Positions 23,204 to 35,153 of a stretch of DNA of 64,000 bases are shown here, one piece after another; positions within the stretch are counted from its first letter, which is position 1; each line of letters begins with the position of its first letter. The notes under the pieces were generated by a model, which had not been told where the DNA came from, searched no databases, and saw nothing but the letters and a program-made list of their open reading frames with translations. This stretch comes from Lentinus brumalis. Its lineage: Eukaryota > Basidiomycota > Agaricomycetes > Polyporales > Polyporaceae. The stretch is taken from assembly GCA_001792895.1 (NCBI GenBank), contig MARA01000020.1, positions 62,001 through 126,000 on the forward strand, read 5' to 3'. The position numbers and the translations under genes are program-made.

Positions 23204-24885
23204 CCACTCGGACGGATGCGACGCGGACACAGGAGCAAGAGGCCGGTCAGACGCGTGCCTCTCGGGCTGGTGAGTGAGTCCCCGGCTGGTGTATGTCCGC
23301 GCTGACGACAGGCATTGAGTATCTTGCAGGATGCGGCCCAGGAGAGGTGGAGAAGACGACCTCCGCCTGCCGCGATGGAACGGACGAGTCGTCGGGTGCT
23401 GGGAGAACCAACCAGAGTTGGCGGAAGACGAGACGAGCTCAAGCTAGCTCGCATGTACTAGGGCCAGCACCGGCGATTGCCCGCGACGGTGGTACGTCAA
23501 CTCATATTTTGTAGCCATGCTGCAAAGCTGATTAGCGGTGTTAGCATCCCGCAGAGACTCAGCGGACGTTCCAGAGATCTGGATTGCGGGTGTGTCTGGG
23601 AAACCCGGGCAGATGCTGGCTCGTCACTGCGTCGAGGGTCGGCGTCGGTGTCCGGGGAGTCCTTACTCGGGCAAGGTAGGGAGCCGGTTGTGCTGGGATG
23701 TCGGTCAGCGGTATGTCGGTCCTGTTCGGGTGTAACGGCGAGTCATCCTGACCGGCTGGTACATCAGTCATAGAGCTCTCGCGCTCGAGGCCGTCGTAGG
23801 TTGCGCCGCGGCGAGTCACGCTGAAGTCGTGTCATGTGCACTCATCGCACTCATTGTCGAGACGGACGCAGACGGCCCCGCCGTCCTCGCGCACGCTCTC
23901 AGCGAGTGCTTGTCGGTGCTCACTTTGGGCCGTCTGTATCGTGCACTGTCCGGGCTCGCGGTGGACGGTCGGCATCGCTGCTGCTGCCTGCCGTGTTCGT
24001 TGTTGGAGAATGACTGGGGCGGCGTGCTGGTGATGTGTGTGGACGAGGGGCGCAATCCCACCTCGACGGACACACTCTCGGGCATGCGGCAGATGTCGCG
24101 ACGGTGAGAGAGACGAGCGGCGCGTGCACACTGCAGATTATATGTGCGCTCCCGGGAGGATGCGGGAGGATTTGCTGTAGACGAAGGTGTGTCAGTTCGG
24201 GTTCTTCTCGAGGCGGAAGTGTGTTTACCGCGTGCGCACTCCAGGCCTTGCTCGGAGTCCCCGGATATCTTCTTCTTCTGCAGTTTCGTCCAAAACAGCG
24301 CGGACAGTGAGTCGGGCTTGAAACCGTCGCCGCCGAGTGCTCGGGTCTCGTCATGATCCTGGGCAGGGGACGGGTCACGGGCGAACCTTGGTCGACCAGA
24401 GTGGGATGCGGCTCGCGTTCCGGGCGACATTAGACGCAATATTAGAGCTTCGGGGTGCGCGCATGCCTTCGCAAACAGTTGTAGGGTAAGCCGTAGTGAT
24501 AAAGGGACGACGGGCGGATATATAGACGGATTAGTACGTTGTAAGCCTTGGATGTACTGCGGGTACCTATGCGCAGCAATAGATATTAGAACATCGCACT
24601 TGAGCAGCAGGCGACCCGCGAGAAAGACATCGAACGGAAGCAGGAATATATTGAGTCAGGCAGGACTTACGGGCGGGCGTGTCCTCCCAGCAGCTGAAGT
24701 CTCCTGCTTCTCCGTCTCCTCGCGGACGACTGTGCACTCACCCAACGCGGCGGTGTCTGAGTCTGTGGCAGCAATTTCGCTGATGTCTTCGTCGGGCGGA
24801 CGCGTCGAGGACGGGGTAGTGCGTCAGGCGTAGACGGTCCGACGGCACGGGTCAAGGACGGTGGGCGTGGACCGTGGTGTGGGTG
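23204..24885. other. no confident gene; right end of block 2
   Basis: Counterpart of 10,923-12,604. Nothing reliable is seen. Confidence 0.35.
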
Positions 24886-25144
24886 TATTGTCGAGCTCAA
24901 AGCGCTCGCTATACGGCTCTGTCTCTTACCGCCATCTCGCCGCCAACTGCAGCCAGCTACTCCTTCTACCATCTCTCTGATTCACGGAAAGCCCTGCAAG
25001 TTGGCTACTCACGCGCCGCTCGCCTACCTACTACGCCATGATCTAGTATCTACCTCGCAGTTCCGTCTTGCTGCTTCTCCTCGCCGCCTCTCACTCTCGC
25101 ATACCACCGCCTGCATCTCCGACGACAATCCGGAGCAGACATAC

Positions 25145-26495
25145 ATGCCCAAGGCCTCAAAGCCTGGCTTCTACGCTGTCGCGAGAGGACGCGTCCCCGG
25201 AGTCTACTCGACATGGTACGCGCGATCTCTGTTCACCCAGTTCCGTCCCGCCTCACACCCGTGCTCGCCAGGGATGAATGCCAGCAACAAGTCTCCGGGT
25301 TCTTGGGCAACAAACATCAGAAGTTTCCGACTCTCGAGCAGGCCAGGGCCTACCTGGCGCAGCAAGGAGTCAACGCCGGCGAATCTTCGACTGCTAGCAG
25401 CTCGTCAGCCACATCCGCGCCCCCACCCTCACGCCGAACACACGGTTCCAAGCCATATGAGAAGCCCAGCACAACGAACGCGACCCCGAAAGACAAGCCG
25501 CGCGGCTCCAAGTGGGCCGCGCTCACGACCGAAGTCATCGCGGACGAGAGCGGGTGGGACGTGGTGTACTCGGACGGTGCGTGCAAGGGCAACGGGAAAG
25601 TTGGCTCGGTTGCGGGCATAGGCGTATGGTGGGGCGCGAATGATCCAAGGTACGCACTCGTCGCTCTTGTATGTCCCCTCCAACGCAACGGCGGAATAGA
25701 AACCTCGCGGAGCGCTGTCCAGGAGGACAGACGAACAACCGCGCCGAACTCATCGTTCGTCGTCTGCCCGCGTCTCTCTTATTCCTCGCTGACCCCTCCT
25801 AGGCTATCGTACGCGTGCTCGAGACGACCCCGCACACGAAGAAGCCCCTCTTGATCAAGACTGACTCGAAGTATAGCATCAGTTGTAAGTTCGTCGTGCG
25901 CGTTCGATGTCTACGTCTCCAACCACCCCACAGGTTTCCGCGAATGGATGCCGAAATGGCTACGAAACAATTTCAAGTCCTCAACCGGTGAGCCCGTCAA
26001 GAACGCCCCGCTAATTCGATACCTATCCGCCCTGCTCGACCAGCGCGCACGCGAAGGCCAGAAAGTAGGTCTCTCTTCCCATACACAACCATTCTGCGTC
26101 GAGCTGACGTCCCACAGGTCCATCTCCAATACGTCAAGGGACACGCGGGCATCGAAGGGAACGAAGGCGCGGACTATTGTGCGAACCAGGGCGCGGTACT
26201 CCCGCAGGAGGCCGAACGCGACTGGGATGCCCTTGTCGACGATCTCCAGAACGTCACCGCCGAGGTATGTACTCACGCTCCTGCCTTCCCCTCGAGAGAT
26301 TCAACCCGACGCGCAGCTATCGATAAAGCCCGAAGCCTTGCCCACAGCAGGCCCGTCGCAGGCAGAGCTCGAGGTACGTTCGGCCAGCGCGACGCGTGTG
26401 GTTGATGCTGACTTTTCTTTCCCTGTTCTCTGCAGGAGTATGCGGCAGGACTCGCGGACGATGACGAGCTGCTCGCGGAGCTTGCAGCCGGGTGA
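25145..26495 (+). CDS. ribonuclease H1, block 3 copy
   Basis: Same eight-exon enzyme. The 5' half equals the block 2 copy. From 25,851 it shows its own variants, such as silent changes around KTDSKYS and FKSSTGEP in place of FNSSTGEP. The five catalytic and accessory residues, the hybrid-binding domain and the short seventh intron are kept. The stop is at 26,493-26,495. The mostly silent or conservative divergence suggests this copy stayed under selection before the recent exchange. Confidence 0.92.
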
Positions 26496-27650
26496 TCGCG
26501 GGTCACGGCCTACATATGAAGTATGTTTTGTCCAGCTGTACCTCGATACCCCACTACCGAGTCCACCACCTTTGTCGACTCCGGGCTGTCCGATCCCTGT
26601 CAGCCGGCAACATGTGCAGGTTTGTCCTATCGCTATATTGATGGTTCCCGTCCTTGCTTGGACGTCTGCGAAGATGTCGATCTTGTCAGGAAGGAGAGCA
26701 CATCAGGAACGCAGACAAAGGTAGGTTCCATACGCTCAGCAGCTCGCTGATCGTCGAATTCTTCAGCGAGTACCCTGAGGCGGAGCCACACGCTTGTCCG
26801 ACCACGTCAGCACACGCCGTCGGGCTTCCCGTCGTCTCGTGCTTCCCGTCCATTGCTCACAATCCTCGCAGTTCCGACACCCCCAGTCGCCCATCCCGAA
26901 CTCACCAACGTCCGCTCATCCGACGCTCCGGAGGTCCCGTGCGGAGACACCTTTTGGACCTTCCTTCCATGATCAGAGCCTCCGCGGACAGTCGAAATCG
27001 TGCGACACTGCAGAGTCATCTCTGCGATCGCGACACTCGCCGACGCGACGCAGGCCGTTCGCTCACTGCACTGTCGACGAACTCTCAGTCCCACGGCCCT
27101 CACGCACGACACAGGCGAACGCGGAAGACCCTGCTAGCGACTGCGGAAGCTGAAGTCCTCGGCATAATCTTGATCACTGAGGCTCAATTCGATCGCAAGG
27201 CTAGCAGACTCGTCTACGTTCAGACGGCCCCGAGCTTACCGCGGAGCCCCTGAAAGGCGTATTCCGTGTCGTGCGGTGCGGTGCACGATGCGAACGAGAA
27301 CGAGGACGAGAACGAGAACGGGAAGCCTGCCGACGCTCAGGCCAAGACATACCTGCTCGAGCCTTGCGGCAGCGCGATCGAAGGCCCGGCGCGTGACTGC
27401 CTCCTCTCGACGCACCGCCGACGACGACACCGGTGAGTGGCGAACTAGCTGAGTCGCTCATCGACCTGCGTCGAACACCTCAGTGCCATGAGGCGCAGCG
27501 ATACCCTCGTCCGACCGCCTCCCATGGTGCTGATATCTCGTCTTGGACCTCAGGAAGCATGAACAGCGTCGTCGCGCTCTTCCTGCCCATTCTCCCGCTC
27601 GGAGTCCTCGCAGCCCATAGCCGTCCACAGGCGTCGAACTGTCCCTCTCG
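26496..27650. repeat. spacer of block 3, left of the transposon
   Basis: Matches 1,933-3,032 of block 1 with substitutions. The first of the two internal direct copies is longer here than in blocks 1 and 2, because about 60 bp around 26,884-26,945 are deleted in those blocks. No gene is recognised. Confidence 0.6.
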
Positions 27651-27671
27651 CCATCAGCAAAAACCCAAAAC
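27651..27671. repeat. left terminal inverted repeat
   Basis: Starts CCATCAGCAAAA and pairs with 35,660-35,680 at 20 of 21 positions. It lies directly after the last base that matches the empty site. The preceding G and the base after the right end could extend the repeat by one. Confidence 0.85.
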
Positions 27672-27925
27672 CCTCGGGCCCGATTGGGCGATTGGCAATC
27701 TCACGCGCTCTCGGCGCCGCTTGCAATCGCCCGCGAGACGGTCCCAATCCTATCGGTGGATTGCAATTGCCCGACCGCTTGGGAATCGCGCGAGCGAATG
27801 CGACGCTCGCGAGCGCATACATGCAATTGGGTCTTCAGGCTACCAGTGAGACGGCGACCTACGCGCTTCGAGGGGTTGGTCCAAATGGTATGAATGTTTG
27901 TGAGTGTCGAAACAATACTGTGTGA
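27672..27925. other. left subterminal region of the transposon
   Basis: No gene. It contains repeated GATTGG, GCAATC and GCAATTG motifs and GCGAGCG clusters (27,680-27,840). The transposase gene ends at its right edge. Confidence 0.6.
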
Positions 27926-30900
27926 TTAGTATTGCGCGTAGCTGTCCAACTCGTACTCGTCAACCTCCTCATCGCCCTCCCCATCCTCTGGCCCGAGGTC
28001 AGGCTCGTCTTCGTCTTCGTCCTCGTCCTCGCCACGCGCGCTACCCTCGTCTCTGTCTACGTCCATATCATCATCGTCCCCTTCAGGCTCCTCCTCCTCT
28101 TCGTCATCTTCCCCTGCTTCGTGATCCGAGGGTTCATAAGCACCCTCTGGCTCTTCCTCATCTGAGGCAACCTCGTCTTCTGGCCGCTGCGAAGTCAGGG
28201 GCCCCCATGTCGACGCCGGGCTGGCCTCGGTATCCATGGGCTCCTCATCCAACGGAACGTCAGACTCTGTGTGGTACACATAGGTGTCGTGAGTATACTC
28301 GTGCCCAACGCCGCCGCCAAGGAACCGCATGAACAGATCCCTGTCGCTCCACCTACAGTCAACATGATTAGTAGCTCCCCGGTATCAGCCTCAGATTGCG
28401 CTGTACTCACATAGCGACGTAATAGTAATTCCAGTCGTCTTTACGTGGTACGAAGCTCTCGGAGTCGGCTTCTTCATCTACCCGTGAACGGCTAGGTCGC
28501 GCAATGGCGCGATATGGGAGCGTCGGAGAGTCTGAGCGGCCGTAATGCGATGCAGGTGCAATGTGGACGTCACGTAGGACCTGCTCGGGGGACAGGAAGC
28601 CGAAAGGTTCGCTGTCGAGGTCGGCGAACCTAACACGGTGTGGACGCAGTTGCTCGAACCCCCCAGGGCGTGACGTGTCGTAGTCGAACCAGCGCACCCA
28701 CAGTACTTGCAGCAACTGCGGTTCGGGCTGGTCGACGGCATCGGGGTGCATGCGAAAGACATTGACATGGAAAGTGCTGACGACTCGTGCGTAGAGGAAG
28801 GGATGATTGGACCCAGGCGGGGCGAGCATCTTGATATCGGGATGCGTCCGCGAGTTAACCGAACTTTGCTCCCGTCGCATGTCGTAAGAGGTCCAATTGA
28901 CCCGCATAACCTTGTGAATGAACAAGAGCTCGCGATCAATACGGATCGACCGGAGCTCTTCCGGTGTGGGATCTTGCTCGGTCGAGCGACCTGCGAGGGC
29001 CTCGAGACGGTGGAAGATGTGGGATCGAAGTCGGGGGCCGAAATCCTTGAATGCCGGGTCGTCGCTATTCTCCGCAAGCAGCGCACGGAGGTGGACTGGT
29101 TGGGCCTGCTCTTCCGAGATCTGTGTGTGTTCTTTCGGGAGACCGGGGCGAGGGGCTCCTCAGCGCCGAAAGGAACCTGGAGCGGAGCACGTAGAGCGGT
29201 ACGGACATAGCACGCACGCTGCTGCTTCTTGGTCTTCTTGGTCTTCTTGTATGTGCGCGTGTGCGGTTCCTGCCTGTTGAGGTACTGCTGACGACGCTGC
29301 AGACGTGCGATCTGCCAGGCGAATTTGACGTTCTTGTTTGTCAGTGCATAGAAGCGCTTGACACGTTTGTGTTCGAGTTCGCCCTGACAAAGAGTGAGTA
29401 CTCAGTTGGATGGACAGAGAATGATGGTTCTCACTGGCTGCGTGCTCGTGTTGTCTGTCGTGCCATGGCGCCGGATGGAGGCGACATAATCGCCCAACCG
29501 GTGATACTTGTATGTGACCGGGTTGAATCTCTTCCGCTTCGCAGTTCTCGACGCAGTTCCCGCCCTAGCACGGGCAGTACCCGTGCCTCGTTGTTCTGCT
29601 GCGCCTGATTCCGGTGCGGTCGCCTTCGCTGCTCGCCGCTGTCGCGCCATCGTCTCCGACGGGAGCTCCTTCGTATCAAAAGCAGAGCACACATGCCGCT
29701 CGAAGGCCCGCATTGCCGCGCCAAGCATCTTCGTGACCTGCTCGAGATAGGTGAGTGTCAACTCCGAATGGAGTCGCAACTTTGCGAGCGCATGCCAGGT
29801 TGCAAGAATGAAAATGAGCTTCAGTACGTAGTTGTTGTATGGTGGGTCCAAGAGCCCTCAAAGACGAAGTAAGAACACTATGGGGTGAATACTGATCAGT
29901 ACTGGCAGAGGGCCAGAGGCAACGATCTCGGACGCACCTGCAATATGTCCTCAAAATCACGCGCCGCCAGCTTCTTCATTGCCGAGATGTTTGGACCAAA
30001 ACGCCGGATCGTGTCGCGACCAAATGTCGGCATTGATGCAAAGCTACGCGAACGCAAGTGGCAACTAGTTAGCGAAGATGTCGAGCGTGGAAGGGATCAC
30101 ATACCGTTCATCCATTTGTTGTACGCGGTGCCCACCTGCGGCGATCAAGATGCGCACGAGATGCGCGAAGACCGCCTTCCACACGCCCAACTCGAACTCG
30201 TGCATAAGGTCGGGCACGAGGATGGCGTAAACATTGAGGCCGTACTTCGCAAGCTTATCCGCGAACGCACTCTGCCAACAATGCCGCAATGAGTGACTGC
30301 ATTGGGGTCTGCTGCGCATAACTCACTCGGGTTGCCGTGATCGATGTTGGCTTCAAAGCATCGTCAACCATATCACCTTCTGGTGCTGCTCCCCGCTCAA
30401 AGATCTTCTTGCGCGCAGCGCTCACTGTCGACTCAACAAAGTGATCATCAGCAAGCTTCCGCCGCAGCCGTGTGCGGTTCTTCATGTCGTTCACCGTCCC
30501 CATCTTGGGGATGTCATCCTTAGGTGTCAGGCATGCTGGACATGGGAACTTCGCCAAGTGCTTGATGCAAGCGATTAGGCATCTGACGAAGAACGTGGTG
30601 AACAAACCAATACTGCTTTGTTACAAACCAGTAGTACGACGGACTCACTTTTCCGGGTAGTCTGCAGAGTACGTCGGGATCCGAGGGAAGAGGCGGCGAA
30701 CCACGCCGTCGCCACATGTTACGAGGACACCATGCACATAAGCCTTGATGAAGTCCTCGTCGAGCAGTAGATGCCAAATCTTGTGCATCAGATCGCGCTT
30801 GCATAGCCGCAGGGTAGCGACAGATGCAGGCACACCGTAGAGGTCCTGATATGCTTTTTGAATCGTGGCAGGTAACTGAACAGGTAAGCACGTCAGTGTG

Positions 30901-32339
30901 GGAACCCGGAGAGATGCGTGAGGGGCATACGGAAGGGATGTACGCAATGTGATGAGCAGCGAATGCATTAGGACGACAGCGTATATACTTCGTGAGTGCG
31001 CCGAAGAATGAGTAGATAGGCCAGAGCGCCGCAGTGCCAAAGCTCGCGAGGTGGGTCGAGTCGGAGTAGAGCAGGATCGGGGCAACGACGTACTCGACGT
31101 CAGCGGTGTCTCCTTGCTCGCGATCCGTGCGAGCCTTCTCCTGCAGTTTCTCATGTTCCTCGATCATGTCATCCGAGTTGTATGTGTCGGACCACAGCCG
31201 TATAGGAGGAGGAGGAGAGGCACCGGGGTAAGGCGGACGTCGTTGGTAGAACAACTTGAAGGGAAACATGTGGAACCGCGAGGAACGCGCTTCTTGGTAG
31301 CCCGCCTTCATGACCTCGACCAAGGATCGCAGGTATATGTTCTTGACTGTGAACGTCGGTGCATCTCCCTCGCTGTTGTGTGAGACGCGTTCCTTGGGCA
31401 AACTCAGCTCCACGCTCGCTTCACGCCACCCATCGTCTGCGGAGAATGCGCCGGAGGTGGAGAGGAACTGGTCAAGCTTCTTGTTTTCGCGCGCAGCGTC
31501 GAAGTCCTTAAGGTCCTCCTGGCGGTATTCAGGTGCCAAGAAAACCTCACGAACGAGGCGTGAGAGCTCTTCGGGCGTTTTGAGCGACGAACCGGTGTAG
31601 AGCCATCGCATGCAGCGAAACACATTGATGTTAGCGAACGGTGTGAACGTCGCTCGCCCGGCGGACTGAAGGGCGTCCACCACACGCTTTCCGAATGGCC
31701 TAATTGGATCGCGCTCTTTCATAGTCACAGGTGGGTGCGTATGCGTACGAGTGTCGGTGAAGGCGTTGATCGTGAGTCCTTCTTCCGGGTCTCGGGACGG
31801 TATAGACGGGTAGTACTGACGAAACACGCCAAAGCGGTTTGGACGCGTGTTGGTAGGCTCACTGGCAGGAGGTAGATTAGGCGGTGGGGTAGGTTCGCGT
31901 GGTAGATCAGGTATAATCAGGGCAGCAGGGGGAGGAGAAGGGGGAGGACGCGGCCGCAGCTGCTCGGGCAGTCCAGCGAGTGACGTCGGCTGCATGTCTT
32001 GAAACCACCGAGGTGCGACGCGACGGCGCCCAGCTCGAGTGAACAGCTCCAGAGGAGCTTGTAGCTCATCAATCTCGCGCTGCACCTTGTTAGCGAATGT
32101 GAGAGTGCACAGACGGCAGGTCGCACCTGTCGTCTCTCCCTCTCAGCCCGACCTGCAGCTTCTCGAGCTTGACATTCCTCCTCCAGCTTCCTCTGCCTGA
32201 CCAACCGTTCCCGCTGCTCATCATCGTGCTTGCGCTTGTTCACCGGAGCATTATCGAGGGCGCCGATGAGAGCACGGCATCGGGATGCGTGAGAGCTGAA
32301 CCTGGTGTATTCCTCGTCGCATTCCGGGCATGTCGGCAT
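27926..32339 (-). CDS. Plavaka-type transposase
   Basis: Recognised from conserved blocks of the basidiomycete Plavaka family. Order from the N-terminus: C2HC-type zinc finger (CPECDEEYTRFSSHASRC, start ATG at 32,339), Pro-rich linker, WSDTYNSDDMIEEHEKLQ, PILLYSDSTHLASFGTAALW, a Cys pair in FPCPACLTPKDDIPKMGT, VPDLMHEFELGVWKAVFAHL, PTFGRDTIRRFGPNISAMKK, ARDFEDILQ, TWHALAKLRLHSELTL, the C-terminal MRVNWTSYDMRREQSSVNSR and RDLFMRFLGGGVGHE. It ends in a long Asp/Glu tail. The family uses an RNase-H-fold acidic catalytic core; Asp in LYSDST and Asp/Glu in PDLMHEFELG are candidates. About ten short introns are needed. The exon joins I checked stay in frame and I saw no internal stop. Confidence 0.9.
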
Positions 32340-32833
32340 CGTGAATAAGAGCAAGAAGAGGAGGAGATATAACAGTAGTCGAGCCATCCAGCAGATGGGC
32401 TGCTGGGGCTCGTCGTTGTGGTGGTACTGATGATGGGCACGAGCGTTCGATAAGCTGCGACAGCCTTGCGCTTCCCTGCGTGTTCCCGCATGCCTGCAAA
32501 GCCACCGATACACGGTCACGTGTGGCGTCGCGTCGCGTCGTGTTCCACCGTGGGAACGCGACGCGACGCGATGCGCTACCGTGGGAACTAGGCTGCACGG
32601 GCCCCCGACTGTACTTTCCTAGCTGTCAGTCGCGATGTGGGGCGGGGCAGAGCGTATATAAGGGTTGCCGCGACACCGTCTCTTTCCTCAGACTACCACC
32701 ATCTCCAGTCTCTCATCAGCCCCACTCTCAGTCGAAGCTCGACACTGCCATTACTTACTTGCTGCTCTTTGACTACCCTCACGCGACCGAGGCCTCACGA
32801 CTCACCTTCATCAAGACCTCTCCATCCGCAACT
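32340..32833. promoter_or_regulatory. bidirectional promoter between the two transposon genes
   Basis: The two genes diverge from this 494-bp interval. A good TATA box (GTATATAAGG) lies at 32,652-32,661, about 175 bp before the partner gene ATG and followed by a pyrimidine-rich leader. On the transposase side no clear TATA is seen. A GC-rich inverted repeat occupies the middle. Confidence 0.6.
32525..32574. repeat. GC-rich palindrome in the transposon promoter
   Basis: Two 23-bp arms (32,525-32,547 and 32,552-32,574) match as reverse complements at 20 of 23 positions around a 4-base centre. Each arm is built of GTCGC/GCGAC repeats. It could be a binding site for the transposase or for a host factor acting on both promoters. 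Confidence 0.75.
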
Positions 32834-35153
32834 ATGAGCCAGGGACGCCAGCCCCAGTGAGTCCTTCTGACACGCTTTTTTTTGCGCATATATGCACGTA
32901 TATGCGCATATATGCGTGTTTTCACGCATATAGTCTCCGCAGATACCGTGCTGACCCCGTCCATGTACCCCATGTCCTGCTTATAGACTCCCACCCCCTC
33001 TTCCTGGTTCGCCTCCTCGCAGCAACCACGGTCCTGGACTAGACCTTCCGCCTCAAGCACTGCCGCCGAACGCTGAGCAGCAGCGACACGGTCCCCCTCC
33101 GAGTAACTACCGCTCCGCCGGTGTCGGCCAGCCCCAGTACCAGCCATACCGCGCTGACCACGACTATCCGCCGCCGCCGGGCCCGCCGCCCCCTGAACAG
33201 TACTGGTCCCAGTACTACAGCATGGACCCCACTCATCGCGAAGTTCACCAGAACTTCTGGCCGCCTCCGCGGGGCTTCCATCGCGAGCGCTCGTCTCGCT
33301 CTCGCAGCCCAGGAGCTAACCGCCGCGTGCGCATCCCTGCTCGCGACTACCGCCTCAACCCCTCGGGATACCAGGACAGCGAACCGCCGCGCCCGCCGTC
33401 ATCCCGCGGGCGTGCAATGACCCGTCATCCTCAGCCTCGCCCTCGCAGCCCTTCCCCTCCTTCGAGAGAAGAAGAAGAAGACCCGGACGGTGAGATCGAG
33501 GACGACGTCGCAGATCGCATGTTCGATCGCACGACGACCATGCACTTCTACCGGTGCTTTGTCCAACAACTCGAAGCGTCCCAGACCGACAAATGGTCTA
33601 TCAGGTAAGTTGTCTACACTTGTCAGCGGTACACACTGACACGCGACTTCCTATGCAGAGACAAGAACACACCGGGTGGGCAGCTGGCCAAGATGGCGCG
33701 CCTCTACCAGCGCCTGCACGGAATGTTCCTGGATGGTACATCAGTCATGACGGTGGGAATGATGTGGTACTCGGGGAAGCCCCCGAAGTGGGATGTCCCA
33801 GAGGAAAGGTACGTGCCTTGCACGTTTATCTATGCATGCTAACGATTCGCTCGCCCAGCTTGACAGCAAAGCAGAGCAAGCGGCTCGAATTCGAGCGAGA
33901 CTGCTTGTTCGTCTTCGACTGGTTCAAGGACAAGGTGACGTTCTTTGCGGACATCCTCCCGCGCCTCGTAGGACGCGGTACCGACACGATCCTCATTGGC
34001 AAATTTGTACGTATGTCTGTTCACATCATGCCGCGGAGCTGACACCTGGGACAGATCGACACCCACGCACGCCAGGCACGGGCGACAGACGGCAACACGC
34101 TGAAGAAGCTGGCGGCGGACATCCTAGGGACCATTACGCTCCCCGGCGGCCTCGTCGTCTCGCCCCCGACGCAGCTCGAGAAGCGGAAGAACAAGCAGTA
34201 TTTTGGCTGGAACGCCGACTGGACTGCATGGCGTCTCACGCCGACGAACGCTATTCAGGACTATGTGGACAGCCCTGATGGGTAAGTCGCTCTTCCACAT
34301 GACTACTTATATCTCACCGCATCTCTGCGCAGGTTCCGCGATGCCGTGGCAAGTGGTCACGTCACAATTGACCACCGCGACAACCCGAACTTCCTCTACC
34401 CCGAAGGCGGCTTTGATCCCGACGACCTCTTCAATGGTCTCCTGCAAGGCGAGACCCTCAAACAGGTTATGCGCAGCCTCAGTCCCCGTTACGCTCTCAT
34501 GCTGACCTAACCTGTGCAGGCTCTTTGCGCCATCATGACCAGTCCCAGCTCCATCACGGAGCCTGCCGGCAAGAAGACGATGGGCCGTGGCTGCATTGCC
34601 CACATCTACAAAATTGACAGCGTCACCCCCCGCAACATCGCCTATGTGGCAACTCTGGTATTCTTCACGCAGCATCCCTACACGCAGTAGTACTCAGCTC
34701 ACCTTTTTGCCAGTGGCGCAACGTTCTCTCCTCCTGCTCGCAGTGGCAGGCAAACGACGGCGAGTTCAATGGACAGGCCTTCTTCAAGCGCATCGTAGCC
34801 ATGTTCGACCACAAGGGCGACCTCCTGAAGAAGGAGTGGGCAGACGAGACCCTCGCGTGGTGGAACGCGTACATTCTTCCCCTCCCCCTTGTCTTCTTAA
34901 GCTAATATCTATTTCTAGGCGCGTCTATGGCGGCATCTCCTTGGCAGGTACCAGGAACGAGAACCAACTTTCTCAGCGCCGCGGTGGAGACACGCGCTCC
35001 CAAGAGGAGATCATGGCCACGCAGCTCGCAGCTCGCGCAGCAGCCCGCGCAGCATCTCAAGCCCCCTCGACTCCCACTGCCAGCGGTAGCGGCACGCAGC
35101 CGACCCCGGAGGAGCAGATTCGCGAGGGCGCCACCTCGGAGACTGGCTCCTAG
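32834..35153 (+). CDS. transposon partner protein (resembles DUF6698-type basidiomycete proteins)
   Basis: A multi-exon gene divergent to the transposase. Exon 1 encodes MSQGRQP; intron 32,857-33,022 leads to a Pro/Arg/Tyr-rich region (about 130 residues, PPPPGPPPPEQYWSQYY) and an acidic stretch (REEEEDPDGEIEDDVADRMF). A folded domain of about 350 residues follows, with LARLYQRLHGM-like helices, DCLFVFDWFKDKVTFFADIL, HRDNPNFLYPEGGFDPDDLF, SITEPAGKKTMGRGCIAHIY and WADETLAWWNARVYGG. The C-terminal tail is Ala/Gln-rich. The domain resembles, from memory, a basidiomycete-specific family that often sits beside transposases; I cannot confirm this. A role in transposition or host adaptation is inference. 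Confidence 0.72.
32884..32932. repeat. alternating CATATATGCG hairpin tract in an intron
   Basis: Repeated GCATATATGC/GCGTATATGC units in intron 1 of the partner gene. The units are mutually self-complementary and can form a cruciform. The alternating purine-pyrimidine sequence stands out against the GC-rich background. Confidence 0.6.

Larger units (their letters stand above)
12605..24885. repeat. segmental duplication block 2 (12,281 bp)
   Basis: Second head-to-tail block. From 13,444 to its end it repeats block 1 with a single 1-bp difference. From its start to 13,569 it is identical to block 3 at an offset of +12,281. The block is therefore block-3-like at its left end and block-1-like for the rest, with the switch inside 13,444-13,569. 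Every gene and spacer listed for block 1 recurs here. Confidence 0.92.
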
